From RGIG8748 sp045544515 (lineage in GTDB: Bacteria; Bacillota; Clostridia; UMGS1810), in the NCBI GenBank assembly GCA_045544515.1, contig JAZPZD010000018.1:1-15340 (forward strand): a stretch of DNA of 15,340 bases, written 5' to 3'. Below are positions 6,764 to 14,452 of the stretch, piece after piece. A model generated the notes under the pieces. It made no database searches, was not told where the DNA came from, and saw only the letters and a list, made by a program, of their open reading frames with translations. Positions within the stretch are counted from its first letter, which is position 1. Each line of letters starts with the position of its first letter. A program made the position numbers and the translations under genes.

Positions 6764-7495
6764 ATGTTGAGTCAGTTTTCGAGAAGCGAATTAATATTCG
6801 GCAAAGAATTTACAAATATATTAAAAGGCACACGCGTTGCGGTGTTTGGTCTTGGCGGAGTGGGTTCCTATGTGGCGGAAGCTCTTGCAAGAGCTGGAGT
6901 GGGTGCAATAGATGTCATAGACTCCGACACGGTAAACCTCACCAATATCAACCGCCAGCTTATTGCACTTCATTCAACCCTTGGTCAGAACAAGACCGAT
7001 GTGTGTGAGAAAAGAATAAAGGACATAAATCCCGACTGCGTTGTTACCAAACACAACACCTTTTATCTCCCCGAAAATGCAGATGATTTTGACCTTTCGC
7101 AATACAGCTATGTAATAGATGCCATAGATACTGTTTCTGCAAAGATAGAGCTTGCCGTAAGATGCTCTCTTTTGGGGGTAAAGATTATATCCTCTATGGG
7201 CACAGGCAACAAAACCGACCCTTTTGCATTTAAAATTTCTGACATCTACAAAACAAAGGTGTGCCCGCTTGCAAGAGTAATGCGAGCAGAATTAAAAAAA
7301 AGAAATATAGCAGCTTTAAAGGTTGTCTATTCCGAGGAAACTCCGGTTAAACCTGATGAAGAGGCGTTAATGGAGTATAGACAAAAAAGCCCGGACGGCA
7401 AAAACTCTGTGCCGGGGTCAAATTCCTTTGTCCCTGCCTGTGCAGGACTTTTTATTGCATCTTATGTTATAAAGGAGCTCACGAATAATATATGA
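6764..7495 (+). CDS. tcdA: tRNA threonylcarbamoyladenosine dehydratase (t6A37 cyclisation)
   Basis: A 243-residue member of the E1/MoeB/ThiF superfamily that uses ATP to convert t6A at tRNA position 37 into cyclic t6A in ANN-decoding tRNAs. The nucleotide loop GLGGVGS (29-35) is followed by D53 and D55, TNINRQ (60-65) with Arg64, NK (76-77) and the VIDAID segment (117-122). The middle VCPLARVMRAELKKR (166-180) and the C-terminal SVPGSNSFVPACAG (215-228) are typical of TcdA rather than ThiF or MoeB. The length is usual. The Shine-Dalgarno before ATG is weak and the gap to the previous stop is two bases, so translation is likely coupled. Its last bases overlap mnmA by four (ATGA). Confidence 0.93.
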   Translation: MLSQFSRSELIFGKEFTNILKGTRVAVFGLGGVGSYVAEALARAGVGAIDVIDSDTVNLTNINRQLIALHSTLGQNKTDVCEKRIKDINPDCVVTKHNTFYLPENADDFDLSQYSYVIDAIDTVSAKIELAVRCSLLGVKIISSMGTGNKTDPFAFKISDIYKTKVCPLARVMRAELKKRNIAALKVVYSEETPVKPDEEALMEYRQKSPDGKNSVPGSNSFVPACAGLFIASYVIKELTNNI

Positions 7496-8535
7496 AAAAA
7501 GCGTTAATAGCAATGAGCGGCGGTGTTGACTCAAGTGTTTGTGCATATCTTGCCATAAAGGCAGGCTATGAGTGCATAGGTGCCACTATGCGTCTTTGCG
7601 AAAAGGATTTTTCGTCCACTGATGCAGACGATGCCGCAAAGATATGCAAAATGCTCTCCATAGAGCACCGTGTTTTTGATTGTTCCCAAAAATTTAATGA
7701 ATGTGTTATAAACCCGTTTATAAAATCATACGAATGCGGCGAAACGCCAAACCCCTGCGTGCTTTGCAACAAGCATTTAAAGTTTGGTGCACTTTTTTGT
7801 GAAGCACAAAAACTGGGTTGCGACACAATAGTTACAGGCCACTACGCCAGAATTATCACAGAAAACGGCGAGGCGGTACTAAAAAAAGCAATAGATATTT
7901 CCAAAGACCAGAGCTATGTGCTCTATGTTCTGGAAAGAGACTATCTGCCTCATATATATTTGCCTTTGGGCGATTACACCAAAGACCAGGTAAGACAAAT
8001 TGCACTGCGGGAGGGCTTTGTTACCGCACATAAGAGCGACAGCCAGGATATATGCTTTGTTCCCGACGGCGACTATGCACGCTTTATAGAGCAAAATCTC
8101 AAAAAAGAAAGCAAAAAAGGCAATTTCGTAGACGAGGGCGGCAGTCTTTTAGGAGAGCACAGGGGTATAATTCACTATACCGTTGGTCAGAGAAAGGGCT
8201 TGGGTTTGAGCCTCAAAGAGCCTATGTATGTAAAAGAGAAGAATGTAGATACCGGCGATGTGGTGCTCTGCACCAATGACAAGCTGTTTTCTTCTTCGCT
8301 TGTTGCAGGGGAGTTTAACTGGCTTATAGATGTTCCCGACGGCGAAATTCACGCAAGGGCAAAAATCCGCTACAATCAGACAGAGCAGGATGCTCTTTTG
8401 TATCCGCTTTCTGGCGGCAAGGTGAGAGTTGTGTTTGACAAGCCCCAGAGAGCAATAGCCAAAGGTCAGGCAGTGGTTGCTTATGCAGGAGACAGGGTAA
8501 TAGGCGGAGGAACTATCTTATGCCCAGAGAATTAA
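7492..8535 (+). CDS. mnmA: tRNA-specific 2-thiouridylase (U34 thiolation)
   Basis: A 347-residue MnmA that thiolates the wobble uridine U34 of tRNA-Lys, -Glu and -Gln, using ATP and sulfur relayed from a cysteine desulfurase. It shows the PP-loop SGGVDSS (9-15), Cys92 in NPCVLCNKHLKFG (the nucleophile), Cys188 in SDSQDICFVPDG (the persulfide-carrying Cys), GHYAR (116-120), HYTVGQRKGLG (228-238) and a C-terminal beta barrel (about 270-347). The start overlaps the tcdA stop as ATGA. No cysteine desulfurase lies in the window, so sulfur must be supplied by an enzyme encoded elsewhere. It overlaps the next gene by 16 bases. Confidence 0.96.
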   Translation: MKKALIAMSGGVDSSVCAYLAIKAGYECIGATMRLCEKDFSSTDADDAAKICKMLSIEHRVFDCSQKFNECVINPFIKSYECGETPNPCVLCNKHLKFGALFCEAQKLGCDTIVTGHYARIITENGEAVLKKAIDISKDQSYVLYVLERDYLPHIYLPLGDYTKDQVRQIALREGFVTAHKSDSQDICFVPDGDYARFIEQNLKKESKKGNFVDEGGSLLGEHRGIIHYTVGQRKGLGLSLKEPMYVKEKNVDTGDVVLCTNDKLFSSSLVAGEFNWLIDVPDGEIHARAKIRYNQTEQDALLYPLSGGKVRVVFDKPQRAIAKGQAVVAYAGDRVIGGGTILCPEN

Positions 8536-9377
8536 CCAGAAATCAAATAGCAGAGCGCAGTATTATCAAAAAATACCGCAAGGACATATGGAACCCCTTT
8601 GTCGCTGCGGTAAAGAGATACAATCTTGTGCAAAGAAATGACAAGATAGCCGTTTGTATATCGGGCGGAAAAGACTCAATGCTTATGGCAAAGCTCTTTT
8701 CTCAACTCAAAAGGATAACCGAGGTGCCCTTTGAGGTTGTGTATCTTGTAATGGACCCCGGATACAACTCGGCAAACAGAAAGCAGATTATGGACAATGC
8801 CTCGCTCTTGGAAATACCCGTTACGGTTTTTGAAACGGATATTTTTGATGTTGCAGATGCAGTGACCAAGTCGCCCTGCTATCTTTGTGCTAGGATGCGA
8901 AGAGGCCACCTCTATTCAAAGGCACAGAGCCTCGGCTGCAACAAAATAGCACTCGGGCACCATATGAACGATGTAATAGAAACAACTCTTATGGGTATGA
9001 TGTATGGCTCGCAAATTCAGGGAATGCTGCCCAGATTAAAGAGCACAAATTTTGCGGGGATGGAGCTTATCCGACCTATGTATTGCATCAGGGAGGAGAG
9101 CATCATTTCGTGGGCAAGATACAACAATCTTGAGTTTATCGCATGTGCCTGCAAGTTTACGGAGAATTCTCAAAAGGCGGAGTTTGAGGAGCTTTCCAAG
9201 AGAAAAGAAACCAAAGAACTCATTGCCACGCTCAAAAAGACCAACCCTGATATAGAACACAATCTTTTTATGAGCCTTCATAATGTGAGCCTGGATACGC
9301 TTGTAGAGTACAAGCAGGGCGGTGCCAGACACTCGTTTTTGGACAAGTTTTTGGACGATGATGACAATATATTGTAA
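8520..9377 (+). CDS. TtcA-family PP-loop tRNA thiolase (probable 2-thiocytidine 32)
   Basis: A 285-residue ATP-pyrophosphatase of the TtcA/TtuA group. The PP-loop is SGGKDS (48-53). It has the CYLC motif (C120, C123), then GHHMNDVIETTLM (146-158), and a third Cys cluster ACACKF (C209, C211). In TtcA, two Cys of the CxxC plus one later Cys hold an iron-sulfur cluster, so the same is likely here. TtcA makes s2C at tRNA position 32; related proteins act on other positions, so the target is inferred. The start ATG at 8520 lies inside the end of mnmA with GGAGG at 8506-8510, and the 16-base overlap indicates coupling. The KQGGARHSFLDKF tail is not diagnostic to me. Confidence 0.82.
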   Translation: MPRELTRNQIAERSIIKKYRKDIWNPFVAAVKRYNLVQRNDKIAVCISGGKDSMLMAKLFSQLKRITEVPFEVVYLVMDPGYNSANRKQIMDNASLLEIPVTVFETDIFDVADAVTKSPCYLCARMRRGHLYSKAQSLGCNKIALGHHMNDVIETTLMGMMYGSQIQGMLPRLKSTNFAGMELIRPMYCIREESIISWARYNNLEFIACACKFTENSQKAEFEELSKRKETKELIATLKKTNPDIEHNLFMSLHNVSLDTLVEYKQGGARHSFLDKFLDDDDNIL

Positions 9378-9392
9378 GGAGAGATACTACAT

Positions 9393-10118
9393 ATGATATG
9401 TACAAAATGTAACAAGGAGTTTTCTGACGGACTTAATGTGTGTCCGCATTGCCAGAACAAAATGGACTACATACGCTGTCCAAAATGCTGGAACAAGCTT
9501 GACAGCGATGCCAAGGAATGTGACAAATGCGGCAGCAATATAGATGAGGTACTAAGACAGAACAAGGAGATTGCACAGTACAAGGAAAAAACTGTTATTG
9601 ACAAGGTAAAGACTTTTCCCTTGTGGGTTAAAATAGCCCTTCCTGCAATCGTTGTGATTTTGTGCGTGGCTTTGGCGGTAAACGGTTGGGTTTCTACCAA
9701 AAAGGCAGAGACCAAAGCGGCAGAGCTTGTCGTTGAGTACACAGAAGAACTGGAAACCTATATAGACGAAATAACCTTTATCGCACAGATATACGAAACC
9801 GATGTTTACTCAAGGGATTGGATACAGCATATAGAAGCTGCCAAAACAGTAAGAAGGCTCTATGAAGAGGAAATAAAGAGCATACAGTCTTCAAGACAAA
9901 ATCTGGACTACAAGCGTAAGCAAGTACAGGCATTGGGTATAGAGGAATTTTCCACTATGGCAAACAATGCGTACTATGCCTATACAGACTGCTATACATA
10001 TGTGATAAACGAAAACGGAAAGTATCATAATTATCTTAAAAATTACAAAAAGCTATTAAAAGAGTTCGAGGATATCAATGAGGATATGCTTAAGAAAGCA
10101 AAGGGTATTTTGGAATAA
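9393..10118 (+). CDS. Membrane-anchored double zinc-ribbon protein
   Basis: A 241-residue protein. Two zinc ribbons fill the N-terminus: C3, C6, C17, C20 and C29, C32, C43, C46, each a CxxC pair followed by another CxxC. A single membrane helix lies at about 76-99. The rest (100-241) is charged, mostly helical and probably outside the cell, since the zinc ribbons are on the likely cytosolic side. The outer part has no domain I recognise. AAGGAG (9376-9381) is 11 bases before the ATG, and the gap to the preceding gene is 15 bases. It is the last gene of the operon. Proteins with this layout are common in Clostridia but their functions are largely unknown. Confidence 0.8.
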   Translation: MICTKCNKEFSDGLNVCPHCQNKMDYIRCPKCWNKLDSDAKECDKCGSNIDEVLRQNKEIAQYKEKTVIDKVKTFPLWVKIALPAIVVILCVALAVNGWVSTKKAETKAAELVVEYTEELETYIDEITFIAQIYETDVYSRDWIQHIEAAKTVRRLYEEEIKSIQSSRQNLDYKRKQVQALGIEEFSTMANNAYYAYTDCYTYVINENGKYHNYLKNYKKLLKEFEDINEDMLKKAKGILE

Positions 10119-10120
10119 TA

Positions 10121-10160
10121 AAAATGACCGTAACGCAGAATTTTGCGTTACGGTCATTTT
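10121..10160. terminator. Bidirectional terminator between the operon and recR
   Basis: A perfect 17-bp stem (10121-10137 with 10144-10160) with a six-base loop has A-runs on the left and T-runs on the right, so it works in both directions. It starts two bases after the zinc-ribbon stop and touches the recR stop codon (10161-10163). Confidence 0.93.
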
Positions 10161-10757
10161 TTACATTTCCCGTCTTCCCTCAATAGCCTTTGCAAGCGTT
10201 ACCTGGTCGGCGTATTCCAAGTCTCCGCCCACAGGCACACCGTAGGCAATCCTGGATACCTTTACACCAAAGGGTTTAATGAGCTTTGATATATACATAG
10301 CCGTAGCCTCACCCTCAATGCTGGGGCTGTTTGCCATGATTACTTCTTTTATATTGCCGTCGGCAATCCTCTCTATGAGTTCCTTTATCTTGAGGTCTTC
10401 AGGCCCTATGGAGTCCATAGGTGATATCGCACCGTGGAGCACATGATACAGACCAAAATATTCCCTCGTTTTTTCAAGTGCAATGACATCTTTGGGTTTT
10501 TCCATTACGCAGAGTATGGATTTGTCCCGCTTGTCGCTGGAGCAAATCTCGCATATGTCATCTTCGGTGATGTTCTGACACACGGGGCAATAGCGGATTT
10601 TTGCTTTGGCATCGTTTATGGCGTTTATTATCTCGTCGGTTTCGTCTTTGGAAAGAGAGAGTATGTGGTATGCCATTCTCACAGCACTCTTGCTGCCGAC
10701 ACCGGGCATTTTTTTAAAAATATCAATCAGTTTTGAAAAAGATGCAGTATATAGCAT
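10161..10757 (-). CDS. recR: RecR, recombination mediator
   Basis: A 198-residue RecR of normal length, which helps load RecA in the RecFOR gap-repair pathway. Domains in order: helix-hairpin-helix (MPGVGSKSAVRMAYHIL, 17-33), the C4 zinc finger (C57, C60, C69, C72), the Toprim domain (about 80-175, with E86 in VMEKPKDV and the SPSIEGEATA segment 144-153), and the C-terminal GVPVGGDLEYAD (173-184). The ATG at 10755-10757 has AGGAG (10767-10771 on the minus strand). It has its own promoter (10789-10817) and is alone here. In many Firmicutes recR follows dnaX and the YbaB gene; neither is in view. Confidence 0.96.
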   Translation of the reverse strand: MLYTASFSKLIDIFKKMPGVGSKSAVRMAYHILSLSKDETDEIINAINDAKAKIRYCPVCQNITEDDICEICSSDKRDKSILCVMEKPKDVIALEKTREYFGLYHVLHGAISPMDSIGPEDLKIKELIERIADGNIKEVIMANSPSIEGEATAMYISKLIKPFGVKVSRIAYGVPVGGDLEYADQVTLAKAIEGRREM

Positions 10758-10788
10758 AATTTTTGTCTCCTAATATAATTATGTATAT

Positions 10789-10817
10789 ATTTTATCACAA
10801 ACAAGAAAAACTTTCAA
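10789..10817 (-). promoter_or_regulatory. Sigma-A promoter of recR
   Basis: On the minus strand TTGAAA (10812-10817) and TAAAAT (10789-10794) are 17 bp apart. Confidence 0.7.
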
Positions 10818-10846
10818 TCTTTTTTTGCCTTAATGACCTTTAATTG

Positions 10847-10874
10847 TTGACAATCGGGGTCGTTTTGTTATATT
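10847..10874 (+). promoter_or_regulatory. Sigma-A promoter of alaS
   Basis: TTGACA (10847-10852) and TATATT (10869-10874) are 16 bp apart, and TG (10866-10867) one base before the -10 makes it an extended -10. Transcription would begin near 10881, leaving a leader of only about 36 bases, so no T-box fits. Confidence 0.8.
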
Positions 10875-10916
10875 ATTAATTATATATGTATATTTTTAGA
10901 AAGGAAATGACTACCT

Positions 10917-13562
10917 ATGAAAAAATTAGGACTCAACGAAATCAGAGAAAAGTATCTGTCATTCTTTGAGAGCAAGGGTCACTTAAGACTTCCCAGCTTT
11001 CCCCTTATTCCCAAGGATGACAACAGCCTTCTTCTTATAAATGCAGGTATGGCACCCTTAAAGCCGTATTTCAAGGGCGAGCAGGTACCTCCCAGAAAGA
11101 GAGTAACCACCTGCCAGAAGTGTATCCGTACACCCGATATAGAACGCGTGGGCAAGACTGCTCGTCACGGAACATATTTCGAAATGCTCGGTAACTTCTC
11201 CTTTGGCGATTACTTCAAGCACGAGGCAACAGCTTGGGCGTGGGAGTTTATTACCAAAGTTCTCGAAATCCCCGAGGAAAAGCTCTGGGTTACCATATAC
11301 GAGGATGACGACGAAGCAAAAGACATCTGGGTAAACGAGGTCGGCGTAAAGGCGGACCGCATTGTCCGTCTCGGCAAAGAGGACAACTTCTGGGAAATCG
11401 GCACAGGCCCCTGCGGTCCCTGCTCCGAAATCCACTATGACAGAGGCGAGGAGTACGGCTGCGGCAAACCCGATTGTGCTATCGGATGTGACTGCGACCG
11501 TTATATGGAATTCTGGAACCTCGTGTTCACACAGTTTGACAAGGACGAAGACGGCAACTACAACAGACTTGCACACCCCAACATCGATACAGGTATGGGA
11601 CTTGAGAGAATAGCTTGTATTATGCAGGGCGTGGACAACCTCTTCGAAGTTGACACTGTTAGAAATATAATGAAGAAAATCAGCGAAATTGCCGATGTTG
11701 AATACGGCGACGACGAGGAGAGCGATGTATCTCTTCGAGTTATCACTGACCACATAAGAAGCACCACATTTATGATTGGTGACGGCGTACAGATATCCAA
11801 CGAGGGCAGAGGCTATGTTTTAAGAAGACTATTAAGACACGCCGCACGCCACGGCAAGCTCCTTGGCGTAAACGACCCGTTCCTTTACAAGATTGTGGAT
11901 ACCGTTGTTGAGGAAAACCGCACAGCATATCCCGAACTCGAACAAAAGGCTGATTATATCAAAAAGATTATCAAGACCGAAGAAATCCGCTTTGGCGAAA
12001 CTATAAACGACGGTCTTAACATATTAAACACCTATGTGGACGAGCTTAAGAAAGAGGGCAAGACCTGTCTTTCGGGCGACAAGGCGTTCAAGCTCTATGA
12101 CACATACGGTTTCCCCGTTGATATTACTGTTGAAATATTAGACGAGCAGGGCTTTACCGTTAACCGCGACGAATTTGACGCTTGTATGGCAAAGCAGAGA
12201 GAAACTGCCCGTGCAAGCCGCGGCAACACAGACGAACTCGGCTGGAAAGAAGACGAATTCAAAAAGAAATTCGGCGATGTTATGACGGCTGAATTTGTAG
12301 GATATACTTCAAGACAGGCAGATGTCAAAATCAAAGCTATCGTAAGCGGCACAGAAGAATTTATGCACGCAGACGAAAAGAGCGGCGAGGTTACAATTAT
12401 GCTCGACAAGACCCCCTTCTATGGTGAGGGCGGCGGTCAGGTAGGCGACAAGGGTATCATCAAGACCAAAGACGCCGTTATCGAGGTTACCGACACCAAG
12501 AAGATGGGCACAGACAAGATAATTCATATATGCAAAATTACAGAGGGTTCTGTTTCCAAGGGCGAAGAGGGCAAGGCAACCGTTTGCGACACTCTCAGAA
12601 ACCAGATAGAAGCCAACCACTCTGCAACACATCTTTTGCAAAAGGCATTAAAGCTCACCTTGGGCGACCATGTTGAGCAGGCAGGCTCTTATGTAGACAG
12701 CGAAAGATTAAGATTTGACTTCTCTCATTACGAGGCTATGACAGACGAGCAGATTAAAAATGTCGAAGCTATAGTAAACAAGGCTATTTCCGACTCCATA
12801 GATGTTGACTGCAAAGTTATGCCCATAGAAGAGGCAAACAAGCTCGGTGCTATGTCGCTCTTTGGCGAAAAGTACGGCAGCGAGGTAAGAGTTGTAAAGA
12901 TGGGTGATTTCAGTCTTGAATTCTGCGGCGGTACCCATGTTAAGAACACCGCTTCAATCGGACTTTTCAAAATTCTGTCCGAAACAAGCGCAGCAGCTGG
13001 TATCAGAAGAATAGAAGCCATCACAGGTGAAGGCATACTTAAATATCTGGAAGAAAAAGAAAATCTCATCTTAAAGATTGCATCTTCCTTAAAGTGTGCA
13101 CCCATGGAAACCGTTTCCAAGATTGAGAGTGTTCTTTCCGATAACAAAGCTCTCGGCAAAGAAATAGAAAGCCTCAAAGAAAAGATGGCAGGCGGCGGCA
13201 TAGAAGATATGAAGAAAAATGCCGTTGATGTAAAAGGTGTCAAGGTAGTATGCGGCAAATTCCGCGATGCCGATGTAAACACTCTGCGCAAGGTCGGCGA
13301 CACCATGAAAGATGCATTCCCTACCGAAGTTTGTGTATGTGCATCGGAAACCGACGGCAAGGTTACACTTATCTGCTCTGCAAACAAGGCTGCGGTAGAC
13401 AAGGGCGTTCATTGCGGTATGGTTATCAAAGAGATTTCTTCTCTTGTAGGCGGTTCCGGCGGCGGCAGACCCGACAGTGCGCAGGCAGGCGGCAAGGATG
13501 CATCGGGCATAGATGCAGCTCTCGAAAAAGCCGTAGCTACGATAGAAGCGCAGATTAAGTAG
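10917..13562 (+). CDS. alaS: Alanyl-tRNA synthetase
   Basis: An 881-residue AlaRS of normal length that charges tRNA-Ala. The class II catalytic domain (about 1-240) includes RTPDIERVGKTARHGTYFEM (71-90) and the motif 3 region DTGMGLER (224-231), plus the Cys-rich GCGKPDCAIGCDCDR (181-195). A tRNA-recognition domain follows (about 241-460). The editing domain carries HSATH (568-572) and CGGTH (670-674), the zinc ligands that clear mischarged Ser or Gly. The C-terminal DHHA1-type domain ends with a Gly-rich GGSGGGRPDSAQAGG segment. The ATG at 10917 has AAAGGA ahead (10900-10904 region). The HIT gene follows 12 bases later. Confidence 0.98.
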   Translation: MKKLGLNEIREKYLSFFESKGHLRLPSFPLIPKDDNSLLLINAGMAPLKPYFKGEQVPPRKRVTTCQKCIRTPDIERVGKTARHGTYFEMLGNFSFGDYFKHEATAWAWEFITKVLEIPEEKLWVTIYEDDDEAKDIWVNEVGVKADRIVRLGKEDNFWEIGTGPCGPCSEIHYDRGEEYGCGKPDCAIGCDCDRYMEFWNLVFTQFDKDEDGNYNRLAHPNIDTGMGLERIACIMQGVDNLFEVDTVRNIMKKISEIADVEYGDDEESDVSLRVITDHIRSTTFMIGDGVQISNEGRGYVLRRLLRHAARHGKLLGVNDPFLYKIVDTVVEENRTAYPELEQKADYIKKIIKTEEIRFGETINDGLNILNTYVDELKKEGKTCLSGDKAFKLYDTYGFPVDITVEILDEQGFTVNRDEFDACMAKQRETARASRGNTDELGWKEDEFKKKFGDVMTAEFVGYTSRQADVKIKAIVSGTEEFMHADEKSGEVTIMLDKTPFYGEGGGQVGDKGIIKTKDAVIEVTDTKKMGTDKIIHICKITEGSVSKGEEGKATVCDTLRNQIEANHSATHLLQKALKLTLGDHVEQAGSYVDSERLRFDFSHYEAMTDEQIKNVEAIVNKAISDSIDVDCKVMPIEEANKLGAMSLFGEKYGSEVRVVKMGDFSLEFCGGTHVKNTASIGLFKILSETSAAAGIRRIEAITGEGILKYLEEKENLILKIASSLKCAPMETVSKIESVLSDNKALGKEIESLKEKMAGGGIEDMKKNAVDVKGVKVVCGKFRDADVNTLRKVGDTMKDAFPTEVCVCASETDGKVTLICSANKAAVDKGVHCGMVIKEISSLVGGSGGGRPDSAQAGGKDASGIDAALEKAVATIEAQIK

Positions 13563-13574
13563 GAGGGATTACTT

Positions 13575-13919
13575 ATGCAAGATTGTTTGTTTTGTAAGAT
13601 AGCAAACGGCACTATCCCCTCGGAATTTGTGTACGAAGATGACAAAGTGGTAGCATTTAAGGACATAAGCCCCGAAGCACCTCATCATATACTCATCATC
13701 CCGCGTGAACACATATCCTCTGCGATGGAGATAGATAGTTCCAATTCCGATATAATAGGTCACATCTTTACAGTAGCCGGCACCATTGCAACAAAAATGG
13801 GCTTTGACAAAGACGGTTTCAGAATAGTAAACAACTGCGGTAAAGACGGCGGTCAGACAGTGGGACATCTGCATTTTCATGTTCTTGCAGGCAGAAATCT
13901 CGGCTGGCCTCCGGGCTGA
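13575..13919 (+). CDS. HIT-family (HINT-like) nucleotide hydrolase
   Basis: A 114-residue HIT protein. The histidine triad is HLHFH (98-102) in GGQTVGHLHFHVLAGR; His100 is the likely nucleophile. The N-terminal CLFC (C4, C7) fits the zinc-binding branch of bacterial HINTs. Such enzymes cleave phosphoramidates such as aminoacyl-adenylates bound to AMP, which fits being next to alaS, since AlaRS can release aminoacyl-AMP. Its ribosome binding site AGGAGG (13561-13566) overlaps the alaS stop codon, so it is very likely in the same transcript. The C-terminal NLGWPPG is complete. Confidence 0.93.
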   Translation: MQDCLFCKIANGTIPSEFVYEDDKVVAFKDISPEAPHHILIIPREHISSAMEIDSSNSDIIGHIFTVAGTIATKMGFDKDGFRIVNNCGKDGGQTVGHLHFHVLAGRNLGWPPG

Positions 13920-13930
13920 TTTAGAGCGTG

Positions 13931-13968
13931 TACAAAATTATGCTTGACATAACAAGAAAAATTTTGTA
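13931..13968. promoter_or_regulatory. Inverted repeat around the rpsU promoter, operator candidate
   Basis: TACAAAATT (13931-13939) and AATTTTGTA (13960-13968) are perfect 9-bp complements with 20 bp between. They flank the -35 box and overlap the -10. Confidence 0.35.
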
Positions 13969-13972
13969 TAAT
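13944..13972 (+). promoter_or_regulatory. Perfect sigma-A promoter of rpsU
   Basis: TTGACA (13944-13949) and TATAAT (13967-13972) are 17 bp apart. The leader of about 60 bases ends in the ribosome binding site GGAGGGAGGG. Confidence 0.88.
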
Positions 13973-14038
13973 TAGTGAGTATAAGTTTTGTCTACCCGTT
14001 ATGTATTAGCAAGGCAGTAACGGAGGGAGGGAATTTTA

Positions 14039-14215
14039 ATGGCAGAAATCAGAATTAAAGATAATGAATCTTTGGACAGTGCTTTAAGAAGATTTAAAAG
14101 ACAGTGTGCAAAGTCCGGTGTTTTATCCGAAATCAGAAAGAGAGAACACTACGAGAAGCCAAGCGTTAGACGTAAGAAAAAGTCCGAGGCTGCAAGAAAG
14201 CGTTCCTACAAGTAA
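14039..14215 (+). CDS. rpsU: 30S ribosomal protein S21 (bS21)
   Basis: A 58-residue S21, a small basic protein of the 30S subunit near the 3' end of 16S rRNA, important for starting translation. MAEIRIKDNESLDSALRRFKRQCAKSG, then EIRKREHYEKPSVRRKKKSEAARKR, is typical of the family, and the length is normal. It was found by translating from ATG 14039, after GGAGGGAGG. It has its own strong promoter. No clear terminator lies right after it; the first strong one is at 14405-14437. Confidence 0.96.
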   Translation: MAEIRIKDNESLDSALRRFKRQCAKSGVLSEIRKREHYEKPSVRRKKKSEAARKRSYK

Positions 14216-14404
14216 TAATATTCCGTTGGTTTTTTAACTGACATATATTATATTTAGTAACATAGCTAAACAAAAACAAGTAATTATAAATGGGTTATTT
14301 ACCTTCCCAATTATTCTGAAAAACGAGTTAGACGAAATTATCTTTTGACGGCAATTATAGACTAAATGCATCTTGCCGTAAATTTAAATCAAGCATTAAA
14401 AATT
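14216..14404 (+). other. Non-coding stretch between rpsU and the yqeG terminator, candidate leader RNA
   Basis: No gene is seen. A hairpin ACGGCAA (14348-14354) with TTGCCGT (14373-14379) lies in its right part. CTTCCC at 14303-14308 repeats a segment of the terminator right arm and could pair with GGGGAG (14407-14412) of its left arm. I recognise no known riboswitch or T-box. Confidence 0.35.
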
Positions 14405-14437
14405 AAGGGGAGCGATTTTCGCTTCCCTTGTTTTTTT
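14405..14437 (+). terminator. Strong Rho-independent terminator just before yqeG
   Basis: An 11-bp stem (14405-14415 with 14419-14429, one G-U pair) closes a TTT loop and is followed by G and seven T (14431-14437). The ribosome binding site of yqeG begins four bases later. It may end the rpsU transcript or act as an attenuator for yqeG. Confidence 0.85.
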
Positions 14438-14452
14438 GTCGGAGGGCAAACA

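Noticed and set aside
12728..13402. Long minus-strand frames inside alaS (also 11058-11753)
   Set aside because: They mirror the codon pattern of a certain gene, lack start signals and show no family likeness.
14366..14452. Upstream ATG extending yqeG by 29 residues
   Set aside because: It would be translated through a strong terminator hairpin, has no ribosome binding site, and the family begins near the residue coded at 14453.
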